This document shows, piece by piece, positions 8,421 through 20,872 of a stretch of 64,000 bases of DNA. The stretch lies in the NCBI RefSeq assembly GCF_019649055.1, contig NW_026570224.1:186001-250000 (forward strand). The letters are read 5' to 3'. Numbering within the stretch: position 1 is the stretch's first letter; each line of letters starts with the position of its first letter. A model generated the notes under the pieces. That model saw only the letters and a list, made by a program, of their open reading frames with translations, was not told the DNA's origin and searched no databases. A program made the translations under genes and the position numbers. Source of the stretch: Paramacrobiotus metropolitanus. Taxonomy: Eukaryota; Tardigrada; Eutardigrada; Parachela; Macrobiotidae.

Positions 8421-9167
8421 CTGCCCAGTGCCGCATTAGGCTTTTTCCCATGTTATGGCTCGACGTGCCGTTGATTTTCATTCACTAGCTGACATTCGGT
8501 GATTTTCATGTTCCAGCTCGCATCGAGCCTTTGTGTTTGGGTTTTCTGTACTTTATTGCTATCACAATAAAGCCTCTTCTCACTATCGTGAGCCTTTGTT
8601 CGCCAGCTGTCACAATATATATTCAAGACTAATGCTTTCGTTGATTTCTGCCCGTACGAAGGGTAGTTACGAAAGGTCATTACGAAAGTGTTGCTGGCTG
8701 CTTTTGTTGCTAACTTACAAAATTCGAAATTAATAAATCTGTTACCTTTTAAGAGAGCTGCTAGTGCTGGTAGGGCGTTAAAAATTATTTATTACTCGAA
8801 CAAGGGAAAAGCTGCTGCGCTCCGGTCTGCCAATCACGCCAACGTTCATTTTTCTAGTAGTATTCATTAAGAGCACCAACCGTATTCGTACTTATTTCAA
8901 TAAAATAATCATTATTCTGGCAGTTCAAAGCTTGAATCATACACGCACTGTTCTATACATCGTTTAAGCTTTGGCGGAAAAATGGACCTTTCATGCTTAA
9001 AAAGCAGTGTAACAAGGCATAGTTGATTGTTTTTGAAAGATTATTCGCATTGCGAAATCTCCAGTCGAAAATTATTCGTTATTCTGGAACTGGTCGGTGA
9101 TTTCATTGCGCAAAGTACGGAAATTTATCAATTAGTGCGTGTGCACGTCGTTCTCCGTTTTAACACC
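8421..9167. other. Intergenic, no gene seen
   Basis: Ordinary AT-richer DNA between the element and the first host gene. An AATAAA in CACAATAAAGCC near 8563 could be a poly(A) signal of the element. Nothing else is supported. Confidence 0.4.
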
Positions 9168-12100
9168 ATGGATAAATCAAGAAGTTTCGGGATAGTGCTG
9201 CTTATGCAAGTGCTGTTTGGAGGTATGAGTAGATCACTGAACGCTCTTAAAGAACCGAGAACCTAGCATGATGTAAAAATACGGTTGTGCACGTATTTCC
9301 ATGTAAATTGTTTGAGAACGGGAAATACATTTGGTTTGATAAGAAATCGCGTGGCGGAGAATTTCCAGACAAGATCATTTCCTTACCTTATATGGTGCGC
9401 TATAGAACAGTATAAGCTGGTAGAGTGGAAACGACAACGACGCTGTTAGTGCGCGCTGTAGACCCTTGACCCTTTACAGGCTGCTATGCCAGGAACCAGT
9501 CGTCAACATACCCCGCCATTACCTGCTACAGATGCAACGTCACCCAGCAGAAGAACTGCGACACGGTTCCCCAGGGCGCCTTCCTTGTGAATCCCTTCCT
9601 CTTTACCGGGCCCATGGCCTGGGCGGGTCCTAACCGCACGGGCTTGGTGCTGCCGCTGCAGCCCTTCTGCTACTCGTATCTCACCCAGATCCGCATGACC
9701 AACGGGATTAATAGGAAAACATTCGGACGCAACGCAGGCTATTTCGGGACCTCCACGATCAAGCCGTGTTTTGAAGAAGTCTGGAAGAACGACAAAAATG
9801 ACACCGTCGTCGCCAGGTATGCCTTCTGCGCGACGAGCAATTGTAATACCATCACAATGGATGATCTAGCCAATCAGTGCTTCACTAAAGCCGTAAGTAA
9901 CACACCGCTTCGGACCAATCGCTGCTTCGAATGTCGTAATGTCAGTGACCGCAAAACACTTTTTCTTGTTGTAGGAACTACGCGCGCTGGAGGTACGTAA
10001 ATAATTGTCCGTGTGTCTGCAAATGACACGGTATGGATAGGCTTTCAAAATCTTCGCATTCGCGACATTTTCACAACACCGAATCGCGTACCGGACATCA
10101 CAGACGCCGTATTCTCGGCCTTGTTCCACATGAAAAAAGCTTTGCAAAATTGATTACGTAAAAATTAGTGTTTTATGCACTGCATAAAAATGCCTGCATA
10201 AAAATGCATGTTTTATGCACTGCATAAGTTAGTGTTTTAAGCACTGCATCTTGTACGCTAGATTAATAAAACATTGCCCATCACTACTGTCTCCTCCCAA
10301 AGGCCTTACGAAAACTCAATAACCCCGGGATACTAATTTAATAACCCCGGGGTAAAATACGGTTATATTTTCTAATGTGGAAGAACGCAGAGAATATGGC
10401 GTCTCTGGTGTCCGGCACGCGTAGTCCTAATGCACAAGTGTCCGACACAAAAAAAACGTTGAAGCACTGTATGATTATCGTAATGCATCCAAACAGGGGA
10501 ATGGCACTACTGGTGGAGCGGGAAGAGCTAGCGAATCATTGCATGGGATTCTGCCCGGGATTTTGATGTTCGCACTAAGTGCAGCATATGAAGTTCCTGC
10601 ATCGATTTCCAGGACGGTTCGCGTGGCGGCAGTTCTACTGACTGCGCTTTCCTGTTGTAAGTTACCCGCGTTTACTGGAGTACCGGTCGCTTGTACAATG
10701 TAGAACGAAGGAAGAAAATCTTAAACTGACCAGTTCGGTCCTCAGTTAAGTGATTTCAAATCAAGTCAGTAAACAGCGCGTGTAGCCAGCAGAAATGTGG
10801 ACGGGTGGATGGTGGATATTCAGAGAAATCGCATCCACCTTTCTGCCGGCTACACGCGCGCAAACAGGAAACCGTTCAGTGCGACAGCACTGGGTTTAAG
10901 TAAAGAATCGCTCGTATGCGCAATATGGGTTAAAGCGAAGCATATGCTGTTTTTTGCCCCTTCCCACACTGTATGAGATAAACGTCACAACCGGATTTTT
11001 GAAAACCAAAGCTTGCAACTATTCTACGCTACACTGTGATATTATAGTCTGTCTTTGAGTTTGAAACGTAGTCAAGGTCTTCGTAGCCAAGCAAAATGGC
11101 CGTATATGGTAACTCCAGTTTTAGGAAACGCTTAACAGGTGACTTCTACAGTGCCCTACATCCAAGCCATGACGTGCTACCGTTGCCAGGATTATGTCGA
11201 TCCAGACGGTAACCAGGAGAAGAACTGCTGGTTTAATCCCATACTACTGGGACCGGCCGAGCGGGAGGACTGCTCCGATATGCCCATGAGTATCCCCGGT
11301 GTCGTCAAGATCTACACCAAGCAGAAGGGCTACTGTGCCACCTGGATACGGGAGCAGCGCGATATCCAGACCCAGAAGAAGTACTACACCCTGGGGCGGG
11401 GTTGTGCGTATCCCGGCGGCGAACCCGACGACTGCCTGAATGTTAACGGCACGACGACTGTGCCGGTTGCCGGCGGTAAGTGCCCAAGAACGCAATGGCT
11501 CTTCGATGTATAAAACCGGCATTTCAGGATCGGCATTTCAAGCAGTCTTAGGCTGCGTTTCTGTTGTAGGCGGTACCGCTCCCTTTTATAACGTGTGGAC
11601 GGCGCAGTATTGTCTCGGGGATCTGTGCAACAACATCGCCTTTCAGGACTTCATCAATAAATGTTATAATAACACCGCCCTCATCGACGGCGGCACCACA
11701 CCCGCCATTCCGGTGACGGTAAGCCGGACCCGGTATAAGTTTTAAAGGAAGTCACCGGTACATGCGTGCAAACGTCCGCTTTCGCGCACTCACGCACATT
11801 TTTTTGCATTGATTTATGGCACTGTGTAGCCAAATGATTTGTACTCGTATAAATTGGCGTGGAAACCGTTTTTGCACGCGCAGTCTCGCTGAGATTCCAG
11901 AGGCTTAAACGCGCGGAGGTGTACCAAAAGCCTCGTTATCAACCGATCTTCAAATTTTGCTTAAAAGCGCACATTAGTCTGAAGACCGTCTTATGCACCG
12001 AAGCAGGTTCGTAAATTCCTACCATGTTTTTAAAATTTTAAAATAATGTTTTCAATTAATATTAAATTTCAAAAACATGGCGGAAACGTGGTAAACGTGG

Positions 12101-13087
12101 TTCGGTGGCAAAACGATCTTCATGCCAGTGTGCGTTTCCGTATAAAACTGAAAGAGATCGGTGGATAATGAGATTGTTGGTGCACCTAATTACTTACATT
12201 TCAACTAATGGGAATTTTCTGACAGCCTTTATTCTTCAGCTGAATGTTGCGCGCTAATACGGTTTTCACGCCAATGTATAGAGTAGAGATTACTTGGCTT
12301 ATGGCTACACATTGCCATTAGTTAATTCAAAAACATGTTTTCGACTGCACACGAATTTGGGCCATGCATCGGGTCACTTTTCTAAACGAAAGTATGTATG
12401 CTAACGCTGCGCTGGTTTTTATAGAGGGACTTCAACGACACCTCTAACCCACCTCCAACAACCCCGTTGGTAAGATTTGGTTGGTACATAACAAACAAGC
12501 AGTATTTTCTCAGTTAGTGACGAACAGGCACGCCACTCTATGCGAACTATGATCGTGGTAAAACATGGGAATGGTTACCTAGCTTTTTAATTTTACACCG
12601 AGTAGCAGAGCGATTCTTACATGCTCTGACGCGAATTAAATTACCACGATTACTTCATCATTCAAGTTTTTCCGTGCACCTAAGACGTTGTATAACAATT
12701 TCTTAACGAGCAGCGTGGCAGCTACACTGCGTAGCGTATGCTCTGTATAAGCAGTTATTCGTAGTTTTCGGTTGATTTTTGTGTACATGTTGTGCAGTTA
12801 ATCCACGTTTCAGTATCTCACAACCACGGACCCGGGGATCGAGGTCGTCTACATCGAGGCTAATATTACGATCACCAAAGTAAGCCAACCAAATATTAAC
12901 GCCCGCTGCGAGTATCATCCATTTGTTTAACCGTTCTTCACAGATTCGATCAGGAAATGCATCCGATCTGGGCAGCGCCGCTAACCATTCACGCACGCGG
13001 CACACCGGTTTCTCTGCATGTCTTGCGGGGCTTTTCGTGCTGGAGATGCTGGGAGTGCGGATGCTGCAACTGTTGGGTGTGCGCTGA
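9168..13087 (+). CDS. Double three-finger (Ly6/uPAR, quiver-like) GPI-anchored protein, paralog 1
   Basis: Predicted surface protein of 457 residues in nine exons: 9168-9222, 9480-9892, 9975-9992, 10497-10656, 11152-11475, 11570-11718, 12425-12469, 12814-12879, 12944-13087. The joins keep frame and sum to 458 codons. Exon 1 is a signal peptide (MDKSRSFGIVLLMQVLFGG). Domain I (about 25-155) begins Cys-Tyr-Arg-Cys and ends Phe-Cys-x4-Cys-Asn, the Ly6/uPAR end signature. An 18-base micro-exon encodes ELRALE. Exon 4 carries a hydrophobic run (VRVAAVLLTALSC). Domain II (about 217-373) again has Cys-Tyr-Arg-Cys, Arg-Gly-Cys-x-Tyr-Pro-Gly-Gly and Tyr-Cys-x4-Cys-Asn. A Thr/Pro stalk and a C-terminal hydrophobic tail after Ser/Asn residues fit GPI anchoring. 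Domain I is shorter in cysteines than classical Ly6. Family members act as extracellular ligands, receptors or channel modulators; the partner here is unknown. Confidence 0.75.
10053..10450. mobile_element. MITE family 1, copy A (in intron 3 of paralog 1)
   Basis: Inverted termini of about 80 bp start TCGCATT and include CCGGACA(C/T)CA and GCGTTxTTCCACAT; the reverse complement is at the other end. The middle holds a palindromic TTTTATGCA/TGCATAAAA cluster. Related copies lie at 20388-20640 and 50335-50567. Confidence 0.65.
11745..12385. mobile_element. Large foldback element, copy 1 (in intron 6 of paralog 1)
   Basis: An imperfect inverted repeat of about 640 bp with arms of roughly 300 bp. 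The left arm has GTGGAAACCGTTTTTGCACG and GGTGTACCAAAAGCC; the right arm has their inverse near 12160-12290. It aligns along its whole length with 48755-49585. No coding capacity, consistent with a non-autonomous DNA transposon. Confidence 0.65.
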
Positions 13088-15460
13088 CACGTGTGGTGGT
13101 CAAGCCGGACCGCTTTGTCGCACGTTTAAGTCCGAAGTGGATCGGTCCTCGTGTCTGCGGCAAAAGCTTGAAGCGAAGTTTTCGTGCGTCTCCCAGATTC
13201 CGCGCCAAATTTTGTTTACTTGATGACTTATTTTTCACTTCGAAGAACGAAGTTAATTTGGTCTCTGAAGCATACAGTGCCATTTCGCGAATTCACAGCA
13301 CATTTCACTCCAAGCTGGCCATCGTCTGTACCTTGTTACACTGTCGATTCTTTCTTATGATTTTATTTTTTGAAGCTGTAATTCTTAAACTGTTTCAGGT
13401 ATGTCGCATTAGGCACTTATGGCTCTCGTTCGTTTATCTGTGTAAAGGTCTATAATTTTCCAATGTCCGGAAGTCTTCAAACTGGTTACTTAATAGTTGC
13501 CGGTTAGCAAGTCGACCTTTGGTAATTGACAACAACAGACTGTAGCCTATCAGACAAGTAACTATTAATCAATTTAACAACATCAGCCGAAGCTTTATCA
13601 GTTTTTCAAGCACAGTTGAGTGATCGACGTTGTCGTGCTGGACTGCTACAGATATAGCATCAGCAAAGTTTTTGACAAATTAAAATCTGTCAGAATTTAT
13701 TGGTTTGCTTATCGTTCGGAAATTTTAAACATCAACATCATAAAACAAAGTAAACAGCGTTAAAACCATCAGAACACGGTACGGTTGAAGTCACAGACAG
13801 CGCATTCCACCGCTGTATTTCAATACTAACACGCTGTAACAGAAACTCGTAAGAGCGTCGTTCCGGTTCTCCCGAAGCATCTTTTAACCGTCTGCCCAAT
13901 TCTCGCAAAAACTTAATACATGAAGGGCTAGCGACGCCAAAACTTAAATTAAAATTAAAAGCAGCTTAGTTAAATGCTTGGGACGATAGTTCAGGAAGTT
14001 TCTCCAAATTAGCGACATATTTCTACCTCTATAAACGTTTCCTAAAATGCTCTAAAATTTCTAGAAACTTTTAAAATTTCTCAGATTCCTCAGATTTCCG
14101 ACCTTTCGCAACAAATTAAAAAATTCGAAAACTTCGAAAAAATTTCGAAACATTTTAATCCCGAAAGCTGGCCGCGCCCAGTGGGCCAATACCTCTATAA
14201 TATACCATTTTCCCGTTTTCAAATGATATTATACGAAATATTTTCCAAAAACGGGCCACAGATTTCTACATCCCAATTTTTTAAATATAAGTTCCATGCC
14301 TAAAACTGAAATGTGAACGCGCTAGGGCGACCCGGCGCGACTGGAAGCGCGCTAGAGCGCGCTGGCGCGATATTATAATACTAAACAATAATAATAAACA
14401 TACATTAAAGAAATTAACGCCTAAGCGTTAAATGACGTTAACGTACAGCGAGCTCACGTATCTTGGCAGTTGGCAAACATGGTTGAATTCATAGCAGAAT
14501 GTTCCCAGGGCCGCTTTGCCACGTACACACAGTTCCACGGCCAGAAAAATTTCATCTCGCGAAAAACTCTCACCTCATCTGATTCGTTCACCTCATTCGA
14601 CGCTATCTATCATCTTATTTGACGCTATCTATTATCTCATTTTCAGTTTACAGCAGTTTTAATAGCGTGCTGGACATAAACACGGTTACTCGCATTAAAC
14701 GGTTAATTTGTTGTAACTAGTGAAGTATTTTACTTTAATCGCATTGTGTACCTTGGCGAGCTTCGCGCCATAAAAAACACTCAAATAAAGAAATTTGTCC
14801 CAGTTAACATGAGATGGGACTAGTAAAATATCATTCCGTACGACGTTATGTCGGTACCGGGCATCGCTCAGAAGATATCAATTATAAAAACTAGCACAAT
14901 TTTTTAAGCAGTGGGTTGGAAAAGATAACTGCTTTCTATAATAATGGAACTAATAAACAAAAGTGCATTTGCTGTATTTATTTCATCCATACTTCGATCG
15001 ATATTTGCCGTGAACCGTAAGCAATGCCCAACAGCTCTTGCATGTCAATTTGATTTTCTTTGACTTAAAGACCGATCGTCTGGTGATTTGAATTTGCAAC
15101 CTTATAATTAACTTGTTTTAGAAAATCATCTCGGTGGTTGGATAGATTGCTGAGCTTAACTGGTGTGTATTTACATATACGGCAGCTGAAGAAGCTAGCA
15201 AGAAGAGCCGCAGCTGGGGCCATGGCAGCATTGGATGGATTTCGAAGGTTAATTCATACAATGCTGTCATCCCTCCAGTTGCGGCCCCTGTCAACCAGCT
15301 GCCTGGGCGCACAATTGCTTAAGCGATGCCGGTTCCATCTTTGTAAAAGACATTGTCAGAACAACACCGAAGCAGGGAAGAAAAGGGAGCAATCACCTTT
15401 ATTGAGTATCAATAAAGCAACCACAAAACCAACAGAAAAACCAATGCGGAAAAGCTGATG
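13088..15460. other. Intergenic, no gene seen
   Basis: AT-rich DNA without a supportable gene. A short GC-rich run of repeated GCGCGCTAG/GGCGCGA words lies at about 14318-14372. Open frames here are short and lack splice-consistent context or family features. Confidence 0.4.
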
Positions 15461-15469
15461 GAAAAAAGT

Positions 15470-16030
15470 AGCTGCCAGCGAGCTCAGTGAAAATCGTGAT
15501 AATGAGCGGCGTGCTGCAGCTGCGTATCAGCTGAGGCCGCAAAGCATGAGGCAGCGCTTACGAGCGATTCAATCGCTCGTAAGCGCTGGGCTACGCCCCG
15601 CCCCACGAGTGCAACAGGAACGCTGATTGGTCAGCGTAGACAAAGTATACGCTGAGTAATCAGCGTAATAGCGCGGCACGAGTGGCGTTGCCATCTGCGT
15701 GCGGGCGACAGAGCAAGCCACAAGAGGTATCTACCGCCTCGAGTGAGCGGTCTCTGACAACATCCCTCATGCAACGCAGGGGATATCTGTTGTGTCCCTC
15801 CGGATGGCGGTTGGGAAACCATTCAAAAGCCGCTCTGGTGGCTGACTATGCAGCCGTGGTGGCTGACACGTGCAACCACTCTCCCCCCTGGTCAGCAGGG
15901 CATCAGCTCCGGCCGCAGTTAAGTCTCGGCATCCGGGGTGGGCGTGTCCGTCTTCGGCGAAACGTCATCCTAACCGGGAGTCTCGATGGTATGGATAAGC
16001 GCTGGCCTCGCTCGTGGGAACATTTATAGA
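15470..16030. repeat. GC-rich segment with strong palindromes
   Basis: Contains a near-perfect palindrome (15552-15588) and a second inverted repeat (15622-15666, CGCTGATT ... AATCAGCG with TCAGCGTA/TACGCTGA inside). The composition differs from its flanks, suggesting an inserted element (Helitron or MITE type), but termini and target duplication are not clear. Confidence 0.45.
15552..15588. repeat. 37-nt palindrome, 18-bp arms, 1-nt centre
   Basis: The arm CAGCGCTTACGAGCGATT is followed by one base and its exact reverse complement. Such hairpins occur at Helitron 3' ends and as centres of foldback elements; I cannot decide which. Confidence 0.75.
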
Positions 16031-16309
16031 GTCTTATAAAGTTAACCGGAATATTAGTACAAACTCATGAGACAGCAACTACGTAAGTCCACGATAATAA
16101 TTTATGCTCTCATCGCAGTGGTCCGTACCTAGTTGAAATCATCCGAATGTTATTACGGTAATTGCCGATAACTGTTTCGAAAGAAATTAAAGCAAGCTCA
16201 ACGAACCGGTTACAGTTCTCGCGGGTAACAATATATTACTGTCGTGTGCAGCCAGTACAGTACGTATGTACAGAGTACTGCATCGCAATCGTCGATAAAT
16301 TAAGATATA

Positions 16310-16505
16310 TAGGGGGCACAACTAAACGTGTTTCACGGTTCCCCTGTACTGCTGCCGTCACCCGGCTGGAGTTTTACGTTGTGGCTAAGCATAGCGCTTA
16401 TGTACCGCGCCAGAGTTAACCATATGTACTGCCGTAACGTCACACTCCAGGCGGGTGACGGCAGCAATACAGGGAAACCGTGGAACACGCTTAGTTTTGC
16501 CCCTA
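16310..16505. mobile_element. MITE, mariner-like, TA target site
   Basis: Termini TAGGGGGCACAACTAAACG and its near reverse complement at the right end (GCCCCTA) form inverted repeats of about 60 bp. The element is flanked by TA-rich ATATA/ATATT, fitting a TA target duplication as in Tc1/mariner-derived MITEs. Internal space is only about 70 bp. Confidence 0.7.
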
Positions 16506-16829
16506 ATATTACTATTATCGTCATGCTACTAATTGATGTTAAATTACAATAAACTTGCTTCTTAGAATTATTATTAATTTTTTCATGTTGTACAGGAGAT
16601 CGCACAACGTAACGCATATACTACAAACAATAACTGTATCGTAAAATTACTTACCCTAATTTAAACGTAAATTAAACGTACGTATTAATGTAAATTTAAA
16701 CATGCAAACGTAATGTAAGTAAGTACATTAAGCGATTCAGTGACGATTTGACGCATAAAATATCTATACGTACAGACTATGCAGATGCATGGAACGTATG
16801 CGTAATGTACGTAATCAAAGCAGCATATA

Positions 16830-16965
16830 GAAATTATATTATAGAGAAATATATAGAAATTATTATTATATATATAGAAATTATTATTATTATATAGAAA
16901 TTATTATTATTATTATAGAAATTATTATTATTATATAGAAATTATATTATATTCATTATAGAAAG
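16830..16965 (+). repeat. AT-rich tandem repeat (TATAGAAATTATTATTA)n
   Basis: About seven degenerate units of a 17-24 bp motif TATAGAAATTATTATT with varying ATT copy number. Confidence 0.75.
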
Positions 16966-17049
16966 AAATTTTTTACTGTGTGCACTTGCAGTGAACATTT
17001 TATTACACGATATTATACAGCCAAGTTGGGGCAGTAACTAAAATTCAGC

Positions 17050-17260
17050 TGCCTACCCAGTGCAATTTCTAGAAACGAAATCAAGCCCGATCGGGGCACG
17101 AAACACTCTGGCCTATCCGGAGCATTTTCTGTTCCAGGATAATGGCATTTCCGGGCCAACGTATTGTGGGCCAGATCTGGTTCAGATTCGTGGGAAGAAC
17201 TTGCCCAGCGTAGTGCTGAAATATTCTGGCCCAGAAAATCATATTTCTGGCCCACAAATT
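17050..17260 (+). repeat. Interspersed repeat, copy 1 (SINE-like, diverged)
   Basis: Shares the ordered words CCTACCCAGTGC, AAACxAAxTCxAG and GGCCTA(T/C)CCGG with the reverse strand of 18970-19195. No A/B boxes seen, so SINE status is unproven. Confidence 0.45.
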
Positions 17261-18062
17261 AATCTTCTTTATTTGAGTAATCTTATTCAGGTAGCCAACA
17301 AAATCTAGCGGTGTCCGTTACAAAATTCCTATTAAATTACAAGTCATGATAATTAACCGGCAGCAGGTATGTAAGTACATGTATATTGTATGGAATGTGC
17401 GTACTACGCACGTATATCCGGTCCGTACCTAGAGCTCCGTAATAATAATTAATAATATAATATTACACTATTAATTCGAAAAGTATAAATGCGAAATAAT
17501 TACACAAATTCCAAGTTAAAAGCTAACAAAATTACATCAACAAAATTATTCAGCAAGTAATTAAATAAATATTATTACAATACAATGTACTGAAACATTT
17601 TGATGGACGATTTGGAACTGCCTGCCGGGGTAGTTTGCTTTTCCCGCGCTTGGAGGCGGTGCTACCGTTGCTGCAGTGTAGACGCACCATACTGTACTTA
17701 TTACACATCAGTGTAGCGTGTTAGTGCTGGTAGTGATTGTTTCTGCAAATTGCAAACTTATAGCAATAAATTATAAACTGCTCTTCTCCCAAGTTCCCAA
17801 CTTGATTTTTCTCAGACCTCTGTTTTGCTTTACGGAATTGTTGTAATCACGAAGGCATTTTGTATATATGAAACTTATAACGATTGCTCCTGGGAAATGG
17901 TTAAGATTGCTGTTTTGCGCTGTGATTGTGTGAGTTAAGCCTTTGCTGTTGCAACGGTTAGTGGGTTTTGCCAGCTCTCGACTTGCGTCAGTTCACTGAT
18001 TGTCAAACCCTTTCCACTGAAGATCCAAACTTGTCGAAGCCTCCCATGGTTTAGGATCAAGC

Positions 18063-18754
18063 ATGGAAGTTCGGAACATGGGAAATATTAGAAAATTAGA
18101 AAACAAGATGATCCCATGCAGGTGCGTGCGTGCGTTAAAAGTACTTCGAATACAGTGTTGTCTGTGTTGAGTATTAATATCAGTATGCAAACAGCACAGA
18201 TACTGTATATTTTATTTGCGTTGGGAATTCTTTTTACTAACGTTTTACTGATGCGACACGTTATTACCCTTGTTTTAAGTTTTAAATAATTAATTATTGT
18301 CGAACCTGTATTGTATTGTGGGTGTGAAGTTTTCGTTTGCGAAGAAAATCCAAATTGTTTGTAGTCCAATTTCATTAATTTCAAAATGCAATAAATTATT
18401 GATTAAAGGTAATAAAATCATTATTTTATTACATCATTATTTTATTATTATTGTTATCATTATTATTATTATTATTATCATTATTTTATTATTATAAAAC
18501 CATTATTTTATTACTAATAAGTGGACTAATAAATATATTTTAATTTCAGGATCTTGCGCATAAATTCTCCCTTTCCGATGAAAATTTTTCCCGAACGCCT
18601 GCCCGCTGCCAGCACGCGCATGAACCCACTAAAGCTGCGAAATATTTCCGAGGAGAAGAACTTGGGAGAGAAGTTGTATGCCATCAAGTCGGATGTGCCT
18701 TCGAGCAAAGCTGATGCGGATGTTAACTACGAAATTATTGAGCCGAAATATTGA
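18063..18754 (+). CDS. Small two-exon gene of unknown function
   Basis: Exon 1 18063-18121 (ATG-GAA-GTT...; donor CAG|gtgcgt) and exon 2 18550-18754 (acceptor ttttaatttcag) join in frame to about 87 residues, basic at first (KIFPERLPAASTRMNPLKLR) and acidic at the end (NYEIIEPKY). The exon 2 composition is less AT-rich than its flanks and the frame stays open from acceptor to stop, which supports coding. An in-frame stop lies upstream of the first ATG. AATAAA signals follow at about 18850. There is no signal peptide or membrane helix. I do not recognise it; it could be the last exons of a longer gene. Confidence 0.45.
18415..18500. repeat. (ATT)n microsatellite
   Basis: Imperfect TTATTATTATT run inside the intron of the small gene at 18063-18754. 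Confidence 0.8.
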
Positions 18755-18849
18755 GAAATGAATGTACATATAACCGCTGTGCATCCTGTTTTTCCATGTT
18801 TATGCCGTGATTAATGCAGACTTGTGATCAGTGCATGTGATGCGCTACA

Positions 18850-18865
18850 ATAAATATTAATAAAG
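18850..18865 (+). terminator. Poly(A) signals of the small gene
   Basis: AATAAA and a second ATTAATAAAG about 100 bases after the stop codon. Confidence 0.45.
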
Positions 18866-18969
18866 CCTATTATGTCACTTAATAATAAAGCTTCTAAGTC
18901 ATGTAAAGCTGGATTTAAGTAAAATACAAAATAAAAAAGCAACTGAAATTCTAAATAAATTTAATGTTT

Positions 18970-19195
18970 GGACTGGGCCCGAACGCCGTTGCATATCGTG
19001 TTTCGATAGGCCCAGGCGGAACCAGAACTTGCTCAGAGTGGGTCTACAAATAGGCCTTCCGCCCGTTTGCCGGTAGGCCTGAGCTCTCTGGCCCGCACAA
19101 TGGCACCTCGGACTTGGTTTCTGGTCCCGAACAGGGGAGTTTGACAGGCCCAAACAACCCCTGTTCGGGTTACAGATTAGCACTGGGTAAGCCGG
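18970..19195 (-). repeat. Interspersed repeat, copy 2 (opposite orientation)
   Basis: Reverse-strand copy of the 17050-17260 repeat. It contains an inverted pair CCCGAACAGGGG/CCCCTGTTCGGG (about 19127-19170). The two copies flank the 18063-18754 gene in opposite orientation. Confidence 0.45.
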
Positions 19196-20387
19196 TGGAG
19201 TTTAGTATAAAATCTTTATTCCATTTTTGAGTGATAGCTGTCGGTCTATAGTATCTTTCCAGGTCACGATTCCAGGCAAGAAATTTATGTTCTGGAAACC
19301 AAAGTTTTATTTTCATTTATTTCACAAAATCGCTCTGCTTAATATGAAATAACCATGTTTATGCAATAATGTTTTAGAAATTGTTGGATGCTAAGAAGCC
19401 CAAAGTGATACCGTGGCTTTTTAATGGACCCTTCCTAATTTCTGTATGAACATTCACATCTTGTTCAAAACGACCAGTGCGTTGATTACGGTTATCACAT
19501 TTTTTACTTGGTACTTTTACCTTACAAACCTATGAAGGATACATCTAATTTCAAGACTGCCTCGAACACTGCCCGCGCAAGGTGGTTTTGCTAACTCGTA
19601 AAAGACATTTTGGCACACTCGACAGTTTTCAAAAATTTCTTAGGACAAATGTTGGTTGAGTCAATTTCTGGAGAGGTAGTTATCGGAGTCCTAAAAATGA
19701 CCGTTAACCCACCCCTTAATCACCCTTTGGCCCCTTCCTGACTTGTTAAAAGATTCTGTTTTTGATGTCGTTGGGTTTGCTACAGAATTTTACACTAAAA
19801 ATGTACAACGTAAATATCAAAACGACAGACAGAAATATTTAAAATTTATTTTAACGTTAAACGTAGCAGTACAGTATGTACTAGAAGACCTTTGCTACTC
19901 CTTGACTTGACTGCCGTCTATCGTCAGGGCGAATTAACCTTTAATTATTAATAAGAAACATGTAATACAATCATATTAAGAATCATATGTAATACAACTT
20001 GAGTACTATTAGGCACAACAGCAAAAGCTCTATTAATTTTATATTGAGACTGGCGAAATATTATACAGTCACAGGTTGCTATAAAGTATAAAAGTACACG
20101 ACATTTGTACTGATTACACAGCTTCAGCCGATTACGGAAACAGGCGGCCTGATCACCATGCAGAACATTTCATCCGAATTAGCGTGCAATTTAAGTTGCT
20201 AGGATAGCTGCGATATCTTTACCATTGTCAGTCTGTTGTGGCAACATAGCAACAACATCAACAGCATCAACAACGACATGACATAAGGACTAACAATTAC
20301 TGAGTTCCTTATAAGTCTGTCTGCACTAATGTAGAGCGGCAACGTCCAAAGTCACGGTATAATTATGAATATGCACTTCGTCGTTTA
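19196..20387. other. Intergenic, nothing supported
   Basis: AT-rich DNA with no frame, repeat or RNA gene that I can support. Confidence 0.4.
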
Positions 20388-20640
20388 TCGCATTTCGCGC
20401 TCTTTCGCACTACGGATACGCATACCAGACACAAGGGACAGGGTATTCTCTGCGTTGTTCCACATTGGAAACCTGGAAAATTTTGTACTAATTTCGCTGT
20501 ATCTGTACAAGCTTGTTATATATAAAAACAATTGTTATTACGTACTTTTAGTTTTTGAAAAGTTTTCGATATGTGAAACAACGCGGAAGAAGATCGTGTC
20601 TCTGGTGTCCGGTACCAATCCAACAATTTCCACATTGCGT
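20388..20640. mobile_element. MITE family 1, copy B
   Basis: Left end TCGCATTTCGCGC with ATACCAGACACA and GCGTTGTTCCACAT. The right end has AACAACGCGG and GTCTCTGGTGTCCGGTACC, the reverse complement, ending ACATTGCG. It is about 250 bp and has no coding capacity. Confidence 0.65.
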
Positions 20641-20659
20641 AATAAAACATGTAAGCGCA

Positions 20660-20795
20660 ATGAAGTAAATACATGTGCATTTATATGTGCATGTACTATA
20701 ATATGTACATGTACTATGTGCGCATGTATTGTATATGTACATGTACATGTATTGTACATGTTACGTTAGAATGTACATGTACGTGTAACATTATT
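20660..20795. repeat. TACATGTA-type self-complementary repeat
   Basis: A run of TGTACATGTAC/ATGTACATGT words, palindromic on both strands, just outside MITE copy B. Confidence 0.7.
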
Positions 20796-20872
20796 TTGAG
20801 AATCCGAAGTATTTACATAAGCACACCATCACACTGTGCATCAAAGAGCGTAGGGAATCCCTTGTCCGGCTG

